Made by a program: the position numbers and the translations under genes
Source of the DNA: Betaproteobacteria bacterium
GTDB taxonomy: Bacteria > Pseudomonadota > Gammaproteobacteria > Burkholderiales > Casimicrobiaceae
DNA length: 20,368 nt
Direction of reading: 5' to 3'
NCBI GenBank assembly: GCA_005889025.1
Contig: VBCZ01000298.1
Coordinates: 1 to 20,368 of the forward strand
In this document: positions 1 to 8,654 of the stretch, piece after piece
Layout of the letters: each line of letters begins with the position of its first letter
Numbering within the stretch: the stretch's first letter is position 1
The notes under the pieces: generated by a model
Databases searched by the model: none
What the model saw: the letters and a program-made list of their open reading frames with translations, nothing else
What the model was told of the DNA's origin: nothing

Positions 1-780
1 TCCTTTCAGACCCTCGACGAGGCGCAGCCCCGCGCCGAGGCGGGGGTGTTGCGCTTGCTGGTCGGCATCGATCACCGGGTGCCAGCCGTGGTGATCGTGC
101 ATGGATCGGCCGGAGTGGACAGCCGCGGTTCATTGTATGCGGCCGATCTTAACGACGCAGGCATCGCCACGCTCGAAATCGATATGTGGGCCGCGCGCGG
201 CATCAGAGGCCCGGAAGGGCGGCCCAAGGGCGTGCCGGAGACGCTGCCCGATGCGTATGGCGCTTTCAAACTACTGGCCGCTCATCCCGCGGTCGATCCT
301 GATCGGATCGGCATCATGGGTTTCAGCTGGGGAGGCGTGGTCTCGATGCTCACGGCTAGCCGGATCTATACCGAACGGTATCTGGGCAAAGGGGCGCGTT
401 TTGCAGCTCACGCTCCGAACTATCCGGTCTGCTGGGTCTATAACCGCGTGCCGGGCTACGAAATGAAGGAGTTGACCGGCGCGCCCATTCTGCTGCAGAC
501 CGGGACCCTGGACGACTACGATCAGCCGGACACCTGCGCGAAGTGGCTGCAGGCGCTTCCCGGCGACGTGGCTCGGCTTGTTTCGCTCACGGTTTATCCG
601 GACGCCGCACACGGGTGGGATCGGCTCGAGCCGGCGATCGTGGTCAACGATCCCTACTCTCATCTCGGCAGGGGAGGTGAGGTGCGCATCGCACCGAATG
701 AGGCGGTTGCGGTCGCGTCGCGCGCCGCGACCGTCTCGTTCTTTCGTTGCAAGCTCGGCCTGAGTCGATGTCCGCCTTAG
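1..780 (+). CDS. Dienelactone hydrolase family protein (5' end outside window)
   Basis: The reading frame is open from base 1 to the TAG at 778-780, so the start lies upstream; a GTG at 46 is in frame but is unlikely to be the true start. The protein shows an alpha/beta-hydrolase core. An oxyanion-type strand-loop (VIVHGSAG) comes first, then the nucleophile elbow GFSWGG, an acid in TLDDYD and a catalytic His in AAHGWDR near the C-terminus. That Ser-Asp-His order and spacing fit the dienelactone hydrolase (DLH)-like family, which cleaves esters or lactones. No signal sequence can be judged because the N-terminus is missing. It lies 166 bases upstream of a TonB-dependent receptor on the same strand and could belong to the same catabolic locus. 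The actual substrate cannot be read from the sequence. The family is fairly sure, the role is inference. Confidence 0.8.
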   Translation, partial: SFQTLDEAQPRAEAGVLRLLVGIDHRVPAVVIVHGSAGVDSRGSLYAADLNDAGIATLEIDMWAARGIRGPEGRPKGVPETLPDAYGAFKLLAAHPAVDPDRIGIMGFSWGGVVSMLTASRIYTERYLGKGARFAAHAPNYPVCWVYNRVPGYEMKELTGAPILLQTGTLDDYDQPDTCAKWLQALPGDVARLVSLTVYPDAAHGWDRLEPAIVVNDPYSHLGRGGEVRIAPNEAVAVASRAATVSFFRCKLGLSRCPP

Positions 781-812
781 ACTATGCGGCGATCACACGC
801 GGATTAGGATTG

Positions 813-852
813 AATGCATCACCCGGCAATTGCATTGACCCGATAGGTATCG
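813..852. promoter_or_regulatory. Inverted-repeat pair upstream of the receptor gene, possible operator
   Basis: The 166-base gap before the receptor gene holds AATGCA (813-818) facing TGCATT (831-836). Directly after it comes CGATAGGTATCG (841-852), a 5-bp palindrome around GG. They lie about 95-135 bases upstream of the start codon, where a regulator of a substrate-inducible receptor could bind. No convincing -35/-10 pair was found. Such short palindromes also occur by chance, so this is a weak call. Confidence 0.2.
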
Positions 853-946
853 ATTGATTTGTGTAGGAAGTCGCGCGATTCGAAAGTCATCGCGCGTTCG
901 GAGAATGACCGTTGGCCCGAGTTCAAACCATGTCGAGGGGAATCGA

Positions 947-3118
947 ATGAAACTCGCCCGCACCACCTTGCTGTCCACCTGCATCAGCGCGCTGTTCTCT
1001 GCCAACCCGGCGGCAGCACAAGTTCCGGCGCCCGGCGCCGCGACCGCGACCATTCCAGCGATCACCGTCACCGCGCAAAAGCGAACAGAGCTACTGCAGG
1101 ACGTCCCGATATCGGAGACCGTGCTCACTCCGGAAACGCTCGACTTGCTCATCATAACCAACGTGAACGCCCTTCAGGCGGCGGTGCCCAACATTCTCTT
1201 TCTTAACGTCGGCTCCTCGAACACGGTTACCGCGTACATACGCGGCATCGGCACGGCCAACGCCGTCTTTTCGCAGGATCCTGCGATCGGCCTGTACGTC
1301 GATGACGTTTACCTGACACGCTCCCTTGGCGCGAACCGGGATTTCTTCGATGTCGAGCGCATCGAGGTCCTGCGCGGTCCGCAGGGCACGCTCTACGGCA
1401 GCAACTCTCCGGCGGGTGCGATCAAGATCGTGACCGTCAAGCCCTCGCTGACCAAGGGATTCCAGTTCAAAGGCGAGGTCGGATACGGCAAGTACAACGA
1501 ACGCGAGGCGGATGTCGCGCTGAATATCCCGATCGTCGAGAACAGGATGGCGGCGCGGCTGGTTGTCACGTCGAACAAGCACGACGGTTATCAGAAGAAT
1601 CTGGCCGATGGCACCGACGGAGCGGCCATCGACGACGTCAGCGCAAGGCTGCATGTCCTCGCCAACATCAATGACAGCTGGGACGTCTTGGTCACCGGCG
1701 ACACGACCCGCAATCGCGACATACCGACCAACGGCGTCAGTTTCCTGACCACTCCGGCCGGTGGCGACGCGTTCAACACACCCGGTTTTAACAAGCGCGA
1801 TTTCTTCTCCGAGATTTCACACCGCTACGATAACGTCGACAACCACGGAATAACGGTGAATCTGCACGGCCGCCTGCCCTGGGGCGATTTCCGCTCGATC
1901 AGCGCGTATCGAAAACTGGAGGAGAAGCTCAACCAGGATGTCGATGCCACCATCCTCAATCGATTCACGGCGCATCAGGAGCTCGACAACAAGCAGTTCA
2001 CGCAGGAGTTCAACCTGGGCGGCGACCTGGGTCCCGTGAATTGGCTGGTCGGCGCGTATTACATCCATGAGAAGAACAACTTTCTCTGGGATGTGAACTT
2101 TCTGCAGTATTTGCCGACCTCGGTGCAGGCTGCCAACGGGCTGCTGCCGAATTTCCAGCTGTTCGATCAGGTCAAGGAAGGCTGGGCCGTGTTTACCCAG
2201 GAAACATGGAAGGTGACCGACCGCCTCAACTTGACGGGCGGTGTGCGCTGGACGCACGAGAGCAAGGATTTCCACGTCGTCGGCTTTCGCGAAACCGCAC
2301 CAGTCACCGAAGGCACTCCCCCGGGGACACCGCTGCCCGGCTTCGACGTCCGGCAGGAGAAGAGCTGGAGCGCGCCGCAGTGGCGTGTAGCCGCCGACTA
2401 TGCGCTCACGCCCGATGCGCTCGTCTTCGCCAGCGCGGCCCGCGGCTTCAGGAGCGGCGGCTTCAACGGCGGCGCGAGGAGCCTCGCCGAGGCTGTGGCT
2501 CCTCCGTTCGACCCCGAATTCGCGACGACGTACGAGCTCGGCGCCAAGACGGAATGGTTTCAGCGCAGGCTGCGGGCCAACGCCACCGCCTTCTATACCG
2601 ACTACAAGGATGAGCAGGTGGCCTTCCTGAACACCGGTGGCGTGTTCGGCACCAGCACCATCAACGCCAAAATACACGGATTCGAGTTCGAGCTGCTGGC
2701 GCGGCCGATCGCAGGATTGACCCTCATGGCGAATCTCGCTACCTTGACCGGTAGCACCAACTCCCTCGCGACTCAGTTTGCTCCGAATCCGAAGTACCAA
2801 TATACCTTGGCCGCCGATTACACGCAGCCCGTCGGGTATGGGCTCGTGGGCTTCATAGGCGCCAACTATTTCCACACGGCGAGATACGAAGGCAGCGCGA
2901 CGCATGATCCGCTGCGCGCGGTTCCGGCGCACAGCAATCTCGGCGCGCGCATCGGCGTAGGGAGCGACAACGGCCGCTGGAGGTTCGAAGTGATCGGAAA
3001 CAATCTGGAGAATAACTATTACCCGCTCTTCAGCTTCAACATACCGCCACTCATGACACAAGTGCGTTTTCCCAATGAACCGCTGACCGTCATGGCGCGA
3101 CTGACTGTCAACTTCTAG
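947..3118 (+). CDS. TonB-dependent outer-membrane receptor
   Basis: This 723-residue protein is an outer-membrane beta-barrel that imports a bulky substrate using TonB energy. The ATG at 947 is chosen because GAGGGG lies just upstream and because it yields a clean signal peptide (residues 1-24, ending PAAA before Q). Upstream in-frame starts would add a charged, non-signal N-terminus. A TonB-box-like stretch, ITVTAQK, is at about residues 39-45. The plug domain follows with QDVPIS, YIRGIG, QDPAIGLYVDDVY and VLRGPQGTLYG, all typical of the family. The rest is beta-barrel, with many aromatic strand ends and a C-terminal Phe (LTVNF) as the barrel-assembly signal. The length is normal. It is followed 45 bases later by the SGNH esterase gene. 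The neighbouring rhamnosidase, esterases and transporter suggest a glycoside-type substrate rather than iron-siderophore, but this is inference. Confidence 0.93.
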   Translation: MKLARTTLLSTCISALFSANPAAAQVPAPGAATATIPAITVTAQKRTELLQDVPISETVLTPETLDLLIITNVNALQAAVPNILFLNVGSSNTVTAYIRGIGTANAVFSQDPAIGLYVDDVYLTRSLGANRDFFDVERIEVLRGPQGTLYGSNSPAGAIKIVTVKPSLTKGFQFKGEVGYGKYNEREADVALNIPIVENRMAARLVVTSNKHDGYQKNLADGTDGAAIDDVSARLHVLANINDSWDVLVTGDTTRNRDIPTNGVSFLTTPAGGDAFNTPGFNKRDFFSEISHRYDNVDNHGITVNLHGRLPWGDFRSISAYRKLEEKLNQDVDATILNRFTAHQELDNKQFTQEFNLGGDLGPVNWLVGAYYIHEKNNFLWDVNFLQYLPTSVQAANGLLPNFQLFDQVKEGWAVFTQETWKVTDRLNLTGGVRWTHESKDFHVVGFRETAPVTEGTPPGTPLPGFDVRQEKSWSAPQWRVAADYALTPDALVFASAARGFRSGGFNGGARSLAEAVAPPFDPEFATTYELGAKTEWFQRRLRANATAFYTDYKDEQVAFLNTGGVFGTSTINAKIHGFEFELLARPIAGLTLMANLATLTGSTNSLATQFAPNPKYQYTLAADYTQPVGYGLVGFIGANYFHTARYEGSATHDPLRAVPAHSNLGARIGVGSDNGRWRFEVIGNNLENNYYPLFSFNIPPLMTQVRFPNEPLTVMARLTVNF

Positions 3119-3163
3119 TGGAGACGCGGTCGCTGCGGAGATCCCACGCGACGCGTGCAAGCA

Positions 3164-4318
3164 ATGCAAAAATGGATCGGAACCTGGGGTGCAAGCCCGG
3201 CGGCTCCGGTCCATTTTGTTCCGCTCGACATCATGGCGGCTCCCGCTCCCGTGCAAGGCACGATCCGCCATCGCCTGCGAGTCAGTGCGGGCGGCTCGCG
3301 CCTGCGGCTTCGTCTGTCGAACGAGACCGGCGATCGTCCTCTGCTGATCGGCGGGGCGAGCGTGGGATTGGCCGGGGAAGCAGCGGCGGTCAAAACCGGA
3401 ACGCTCAATCGCGTAAGCTTTGGCGGGCGATCCGATATTGCGATCATCGCCGGCGCGGCGGCGGTCAGCGATCCGGTCGACATCGCGGTTTCGAATTTGA
3501 GCGAGCTCGTGGTGAGCGTGTATCTGCCCCTGCCCTTTGTCGCTTCTCCAAGCGAGGGCGTGCACCAGGCAGCGCTCGCCTCGGGACGCGATGCGGTGCT
3601 GGAGGAGGCGTGGCGCGACGCGGTACCTCTTGCGGTGAGACCCATCGTCACGGCCATCTCTGTCGCGCCTGCTGGTCCGACGCGCGTCATCGTCACGCTG
3701 GGAGACTCGGTCACCGACGGAGGCGCCGTCAACGCGAAGGACGGGCGCGCCTGGACCGATATTCTCGCCGCGCGCCTGGAGGCGCGCGCCGACGCCGCGG
3801 CATTTTCGGTCGTCAATGCGGGCATCGGCGGCAACAGGCTCGTGGGGCAATTGATCGGCCCGCCCGCGCTGGTGCGGCTCGATCGAGACGTGTTTTCGAC
3901 ACCTGGCCTGACCGATCTCATCGTACTCGAAGGCATCAACGACATCGGTGTGGGTGGCCGCACGATCGAAGGGATTACCTATCCCATGATCGCCTTCGAT
4001 GAGCTGGTCGCGGCTTATTCGCAGATCATCGAGCGGGCACACGAACGGGGCGTTATGGTCATCGGCGGGACGCTGCTGCCTTTTCGTGATGCATTCTTTT
4101 TTTCGGAAGAAAAGGAAGGGACGCGCCAATCGATCAATGCCTGGATTCGCAGTGCCGACGCGTTCGACGGCGTCATCGATTTCGATGCCGTGGTGCGAAA
4201 CCCAGGCGATCCGAGCGCACTGCGGCCGGAATTCGACACTGGCGACCATCTCCACCCGAATCACGCCGCCTACCGTGCGATGGGGCAGGCTGTGGACCTC
4301 CGCCTGTTCGAACATTGA
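3164..4318 (+). CDS. SGNH/GDSL-family esterase
   Basis: This is a predicted serine esterase of about 384 residues. The SGNH blocks are in order. Block I is TLGDSVTDGG (nucleophile Ser about residue 182), then NAGIGGNRL (Gly), EGINDIG (Asn of the G-x-N-D block), and DHLHPNHAAY with the Asp and His at about 361 and 364. About 170 residues before the catalytic domain begin with IGTWGASPAAP and look like the beta-rich N-terminal part common in this GDSL subgroup. No signal peptide is visible, so the enzyme is probably cytoplasmic. ATG 3164 is used; GTG 3155 is an equal alternative because neither has a clear ribosome-binding site. It lies between the receptor and MFS genes and may remove acetyl or other acyl groups from the imported glycoside. 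The catalytic class is well supported, the substrate is not. Confidence 0.88.
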   Translation: MQKWIGTWGASPAAPVHFVPLDIMAAPAPVQGTIRHRLRVSAGGSRLRLRLSNETGDRPLLIGGASVGLAGEAAAVKTGTLNRVSFGGRSDIAIIAGAAAVSDPVDIAVSNLSELVVSVYLPLPFVASPSEGVHQAALASGRDAVLEEAWRDAVPLAVRPIVTAISVAPAGPTRVIVTLGDSVTDGGAVNAKDGRAWTDILAARLEARADAAAFSVVNAGIGGNRLVGQLIGPPALVRLDRDVFSTPGLTDLIVLEGINDIGVGGRTIEGITYPMIAFDELVAAYSQIIERAHERGVMVIGGTLLPFRDAFFFSEEKEGTRQSINAWIRSADAFDGVIDFDAVVRNPGDPSALRPEFDTGDHLHPNHAAYRAMGQAVDLRLFEH

Positions 4319-4396
4319 AATCTCCGCTCGCGCCGGCATGCAATGCATGGTGTAGATCGCCAAAGCGGGCGGCGCCGCGATGACTAAGCCCAAGCT

Positions 4397-4419
4397 CGGC
4401 CGGCGCTCTTCGCCGGTTG
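4397..4419 (+). terminator. GC-rich hairpin between the esterase and MFS genes
   Basis: CCGGCG (4400-4405) and CGCCGG (4411-4416) form a perfect 6-bp stem around CTCTT, extendable to 9 bp with two G-T pairs. It lies in the 117-base gap after the esterase stop. No T-run follows, so a Rho-independent terminator is doubtful. It could be an attenuating or mRNA-stabilising hairpin. Confidence 0.3.
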
Positions 4420-4435
4420 ATCACCGAAACGCGCG

Positions 4436-6235
4436 ATGCCAACGTCGATGAACCAAGCACCGCGGCGCGAAATCTCGCGACGGCAAGCCTACTACGCGTT
4501 GTTTGTGTTGTGGCTCGTCAACGTTCTCGCGAACATCGACCGCTTTTCGGTCGGCATCGTGCTGCAGAAGATCAAGACCGACCTCCAGTTGACCGATACC
4601 CAGCTCGGATTGTTTTCCGGCGCCGCGTTTGTCGTCTCCTATGTCGCGCTCGGTATTCCTGTCGCGCGCTGGCTGGACCGTGGAATCCGCAGGAACATCC
4701 TGGCATGGGCGGTCGCGGTCTGGTCGCTCATGACTCTCGCGACGGGAGCGGCCGCCAACTTCGTCCAGCTGGCGATCGCCCGGGCCGGGCTCGGCGCGGG
4801 GGAGGCTGCGTGTGCGCCCGGTGCGATGTCGCTCATCGGGGATTATTTCTCCCGCGGCTGGCGCACCCAGGCGGTGGGCATCTTCCACTCCGCGCTGCCC
4901 GCTGCGGGCATCGTGGGTTCGCCGCTCATCGGCATCATCACCGATCACTACGGGTGGCGCGCCGCACTGATCACCTTCGGAGCCCTCGGTATCGCCCTGG
5001 CGCTCATCATCAGGTTCACCATCCGCGAACCTGACCGCGGCGCGACGCGGGACGACGATGCGCCGGCGCCTGTCGGCCCATCCCACGCGCTCCCCGACGC
5101 GCTGCGCGTCATGTACCGCAATCGCGCGTATCGCTATCTTCTGATCGCGCATGGTGTCTACGGCATGGCCAGCTTCGCCTTCGTCGCGTGGTATCCGGTG
5201 ATCCTGGTGCGCAGCTACGGAATGACGTATACGGAGGTTGGCATCTTCATCGGCACGGTGCTCGGCGTCGCGATGCTGATCGCCTCTCTGGCGAGCGGTT
5301 ATGTGTGCGCTGCGGTCACGCGACGTACCGGCAACGAGCGCTGGCTGGTGATCCTTCCCGCCGCCTTTTGCCTGATTTCCGTTCCGGCGATGGCAGTGAC
5401 TTGTCTCGACGTTTCCAAAACAGTTGCCATGGCCGGCGGCGTGGTCGTCCTTTGCTTCGCGGTGGCGAGAACCCCTCCAACGCTGTCCTTGGCGATCGAT
5501 ATCCTGCCGTCGTCGATGCATGGCCTTAGCACGCTGGTGTACATGATCATCACAACCATGGTGGGCTCGGCCTTCGGGCCGCTCATCGTGGGAGCCGTCA
5601 GCGATGCAATCGCGGGTTCCATCGGCGACGCTTCTGCGCTTCGCCACGCGCTGTTGATGACTGCTCCGGCCTTTGGACTCGCCGGTGCGCTGTTGGCCTT
5701 CTTGCCTGCCCGTTTCATGCCCGGCAAGTCGGTCGCGCCGGCGTTGGCCACGAGCCTTGGCTGGCCGCCGTTACCCCATAAGGGAGCGCCGCGAAATGGG
5801 GGAAGCGCCGCATGCGCTGCGTGTCTTAGGCCTCACCTGCGAGTCGCTACACAACCCGATGGCCGTCGACGAGCGCATTCCCATGCTTTCGTGGCAAGTC
5901 GATGGCGACGGTCGCGACCGATGGCAAAGCGCTTATCGGATCGTCGTCGACACCGACCGCACGCAGGTGAATTCGGGCGTGGGGCGCGAGTGGGATTCCG
6001 GCAAAGTCGCGAGCGATGCGACTCTCCACCTGTGCTACGGCGGTCGCCCCGTGCTGCCGCGCACGCGCTACTGGTGGAGCGTCGAAGTGTGGGACGAGCA
6101 CGGGAAAAAATCGGCGCTGAGCGAGATCGCATGGTGGGAGGCGGGTTGGATGGGAGAAGGCTGGCCCGGGTGCTGGCTGACTCGACCGGGAAGAGGCCCC
6201 GAGGGCGTGGCACCGCCCGCCGACACCGCGTATGA
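4436..6235 (+). CDS. MFS transporter with aberrant C-terminal read-through
   Basis: Residues 1 to about 430 are a major facilitator with about 12 hydrophobic helices. The helix 2-3 loop motif appears as ARWLDRGIRRN, and the DRFSVGIVLQ and QLGLFSGAAF stretches are typical of organic-anion and sugar-acid type carriers. It probably moves a substrate across the inner membrane, and the genes around it suggest a glycoside or its parts. The recognisable protein ends near RFMPGKS (about 5727). The open frame then continues to 6235, giving a 599-residue product. Its last 146 codons lie inside the rhamnosidase gene in another frame and are Arg-rich, low-complexity shadow sequence. A TAA in another frame at 5779-5781, just before the rhamnosidase ribosome-binding site, is a plausible original end after a one-base indel. 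ATG 4436 is used; ATG 4448 is possible. No strong ribosome-binding site is seen. Confidence 0.85.
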   Translation: MPTSMNQAPRREISRRQAYYALFVLWLVNVLANIDRFSVGIVLQKIKTDLQLTDTQLGLFSGAAFVVSYVALGIPVARWLDRGIRRNILAWAVAVWSLMTLATGAAANFVQLAIARAGLGAGEAACAPGAMSLIGDYFSRGWRTQAVGIFHSALPAAGIVGSPLIGIITDHYGWRAALITFGALGIALALIIRFTIREPDRGATRDDDAPAPVGPSHALPDALRVMYRNRAYRYLLIAHGVYGMASFAFVAWYPVILVRSYGMTYTEVGIFIGTVLGVAMLIASLASGYVCAAVTRRTGNERWLVILPAAFCLISVPAMAVTCLDVSKTVAMAGGVVVLCFAVARTPPTLSLAIDILPSSMHGLSTLVYMIITTMVGSAFGPLIVGAVSDAIAGSIGDASALRHALLMTAPAFGLAGALLAFLPARFMPGKSVAPALATSLGWPPLPHKGAPRNGGSAACAACLRPHLRVATQPDGRRRAHSHAFVASRWRRSRPMAKRLSDRRRHRPHAGEFGRGARVGFRQSRERCDSPPVLRRSPRAAAHALLVERRSVGRAREKIGAERDRMVGGGLDGRRLARVLADSTGKRPRGRGTARRHRV

Positions 6236-8540
6236 CAATGAATGGCAGGCGCTGCCGGTCGCGCACCTGCGCCGCAGCTTCTTCGTCGATCGGCCTGTGC
6301 TGCGAGCAAGGCTTTACGCGACGGCGCTCGGCGTGTACGAGCCCCGACTCAACGGCCGGCGCGTCACTCCCGATGTGCTGAGCCCGGGCTGGACCGATTA
6401 CCATCGGCGGGTGGAGCATCAGGCCTACGATGTGACGCCGCTCCTCCAGCGCGGCGAGAACGTGATCGGTGCGTTGCTCGGAGAAGGCTGGTATTCGGGA
6501 TATATCGGGTTTCTACGGAAGCGGCCGGCGCAGCACTACGGCACTGAACCGCAGTTCCGGGCGGTGCTGGACATCGACCTCGATGACGGTGAGCGCCTGC
6601 GCGTCGTCACCGATCGGGAATGGAGGTTCGCATTGGGGCCGTACGTCTTCTCCGATCTCCTGCATGGCGAGCGCTACGACGCCAGGCTTGAGCAGCAGGG
6701 ATGGGACTGCGCGGGCTTCGACGATTCAGCGTGGGTCCAGCCGGGCATAGGCAACGGCGGTCAAGGTGCGATCGAAGCGGCGCGCGCCCCGCCGACTCGG
6801 GTGACACGCACGCTAACCGCAAAGAAAGTGCATCGCGCCCCCGATGAAAGCTGGGTATTCGATCTCGGACAGAACATGGTGGGTCGGGTGCAACTCGCGG
6901 TCCGCAATCCCGCACGCGGTGCGCTCGTTCGCCTGCAGCACGCCGAGGCGCTGAACGAGGATGGAAGCGTTTACGTTGCGAATCTACGATCGACCCGCCA
7001 GGAGGACATTTATATAGCGCGCGGAGCGCCCGAAGAGATTTACGAGCCGACGTTCACCGCGCACGGTTTTCGCTTCGTTGCGGTGCATGGTCTCCAATCC
7101 GAGCCCGAGCTCGACACCATTGTCGGCAAGGTCATTCACAACGAGTTGCCGGAGACGTCGAGTTTCGAATGCTCGAGTCCGCTGTTGAACCAGTTGTACG
7201 CCAACATCGTCTGGGGACAGCGCGGCAATTTTCTGGCCGTACCTACCGATTGCCCGCAGCGTGACGAGCGCATGGGATGGACCGCGGACGCGCAGCTCTT
7301 CGCGCGCACCGCGGCCTACAACATGGACATCGCCGCGTTCTTCGGGAAGTGGCTGATCGACATCCGCGACGCACAGTCGGCCGATGGCGTGTTTCAGAAC
7401 ATCGCGCCCTGTGCGCCGTTTCCGGGTGGCGGCGCTCCAGCGTGGGGAGACGCCGGCGTGATCTTGCCCATGGTCCTCTTCGAGTTCTTCGGAGACAAGC
7501 GCCTGCTTCGCCGATGTTACCCATCGATGCGCGCCTGGATGAGCTACCTCGAGCGCCACAATCCAAGCGGCATCCGGAATCGGGAGCTTTTTCAAAACTT
7601 CGGAGATTGGCTATCGATCGACGCCGACACACCGAAGGTGCTGTTGGCAACCGCGTATTACGCCTGGCAGGCGAAGCTCATGGTCAAGGCGGCGATCGCC
7701 CTCGGAATCACCGAAGATGCCGTGCTGTTCGAAGCGCTTTTCTCAAAAATTCGCGCCGCCTTCAACGAGGCTTTCGTCACCGCGGACGGCAGGGTCACCG
7801 GAGACACCCAGACAGGCTATCTTCTGGCGTTGTTCGCAGGCTTGATCCCCGAGCAGCGGGACCGAGCCGTCGCTCACCTCGTCCGCAACATCGAATCCCG
7901 CGGCGTACGGCTGACTACCGGGTTCATCGGTGCTCGGCACCTGTGTCCGATCCTGACCGAGCTCGGCCACGGCGATCTCGCGTACCGGTTGGCGCTGAGC
8001 GAAAGTTTTCCATCGTGGGGATACTCGATCCGCCAGGGCGCAACCACGATCTGGGAACGCTGGGACGGGTGGACGCCGGAGCGGGGCTTTCAATCGCCGA
8101 AAATGAACTCGTTCAATCACTTTGCGCTCGGGTCGATCGGCGAGTGGCTGTTCGAGCACGTCGTGGGCATCGGCGACGATCGTAGTGGTGATGCATTCAA
8201 GCGAATTCGCTTGCGACCGACGCCCGGACCCGGCCTCGACTGGTGTCGCGGCAGTTATCGCTCGATGCGCGGTCCGATCGAGTCCTCTTGGCGCATCGAA
8301 GGCGCGGACTTCATCTACGAATGCGCGATCCCTGCCAACACGACGGCAACGCTGGAGTTGCCATTCCGCGATGACGCGCGAATGGACGTCGATGGCGCTA
8401 CAGTCGAGTCGCGCGTCGCGCAAAGCAAAACGAGAGATGGCCGCACGGCTCTGGAAATAGGTTCCGGCCGTTACCGGATTCGCGTCACCGGGGGACTCGC
8501 GCCTCGCCAACCGCCGCAACATGCGACCACGTCCGTCTAA
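5796..8540 (+). CDS. GH78 alpha-L-rhamnosidase
   Basis: This 914-residue glycoside hydrolase releases terminal alpha-L-rhamnose from glycosides. An N-terminal fibronectin-like region with NPMAVDERIPMLSWQV comes first. The lectin-like beta domains follow (GVYEPRLNGRRV, LSPGWTDY, GEGWYSGYIG). The (alpha/alpha)6 catalytic domain carries the family hallmark DCPQRDERMGW (residues 485-495, the acidic cluster that includes the general acid) and WERWDG (Glu about 754, expected catalytic base). A C-terminal beta-sandwich closes the protein. The length is normal for family 78. ATG 5796 is chosen because an AGGGAG ribosome-binding site precedes it and the family N-terminus starts here; the frame is open further upstream, inside the MFS gene. 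No signal peptide is present, so action in the cytoplasm after import is inferred. This gene is the best clue to the substrate class of the locus. Confidence 0.94.
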   Translation: MGEAPHALRVLGLTCESLHNPMAVDERIPMLSWQVDGDGRDRWQSAYRIVVDTDRTQVNSGVGREWDSGKVASDATLHLCYGGRPVLPRTRYWWSVEVWDEHGKKSALSEIAWWEAGWMGEGWPGCWLTRPGRGPEGVAPPADTAYDNEWQALPVAHLRRSFFVDRPVLRARLYATALGVYEPRLNGRRVTPDVLSPGWTDYHRRVEHQAYDVTPLLQRGENVIGALLGEGWYSGYIGFLRKRPAQHYGTEPQFRAVLDIDLDDGERLRVVTDREWRFALGPYVFSDLLHGERYDARLEQQGWDCAGFDDSAWVQPGIGNGGQGAIEAARAPPTRVTRTLTAKKVHRAPDESWVFDLGQNMVGRVQLAVRNPARGALVRLQHAEALNEDGSVYVANLRSTRQEDIYIARGAPEEIYEPTFTAHGFRFVAVHGLQSEPELDTIVGKVIHNELPETSSFECSSPLLNQLYANIVWGQRGNFLAVPTDCPQRDERMGWTADAQLFARTAAYNMDIAAFFGKWLIDIRDAQSADGVFQNIAPCAPFPGGGAPAWGDAGVILPMVLFEFFGDKRLLRRCYPSMRAWMSYLERHNPSGIRNRELFQNFGDWLSIDADTPKVLLATAYYAWQAKLMVKAAIALGITEDAVLFEALFSKIRAAFNEAFVTADGRVTGDTQTGYLLALFAGLIPEQRDRAVAHLVRNIESRGVRLTTGFIGARHLCPILTELGHGDLAYRLALSESFPSWGYSIRQGATTIWERWDGWTPERGFQSPKMNSFNHFALGSIGEWLFEHVVGIGDDRSGDAFKRIRLRPTPGPGLDWCRGSYRSMRGPIESSWRIEGADFIYECAIPANTTATLELPFRDDARMDVDGATVESRVAQSKTRDGRTALEIGSGRYRIRVTGGLAPRQPPQHATTSV

Positions 8541-8654
8541 AGGTCGCGAGATGGAGACTCATGCGTGATTCAAGGAGCACGCTCACGGCCAGCGGCGGGT
8601 TGCGCGCCGCGCAATTCCGGGAGTAACCTGCACTCGTCAGGCCAGGGAAGGCAC

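Noticed and set aside
1817..4393. An 858-codon open frame on the - strand across the receptor and esterase genes
   Set aside because: It is Arg/His/Gly-rich with no domain, and lies opposite two genes with clear family motifs; long antisense frames are expected in GC-rich coding DNA.
4421..5647. A 408-codon open frame on the - strand opposite the MFS gene
   Set aside because: Its composition is charged and repetitive (many Asp, Arg, Gln), it has no recognisable domain, and the + strand encodes a convincing transporter.
5673..5795. Upstream in-frame start for the rhamnosidase at 5673
   Set aside because: The extra 41 residues are Arg/Pro/Ser-rich and overlap the real part of the MFS gene; ATG 5796 has a ribosome-binding site and begins the family sequence.
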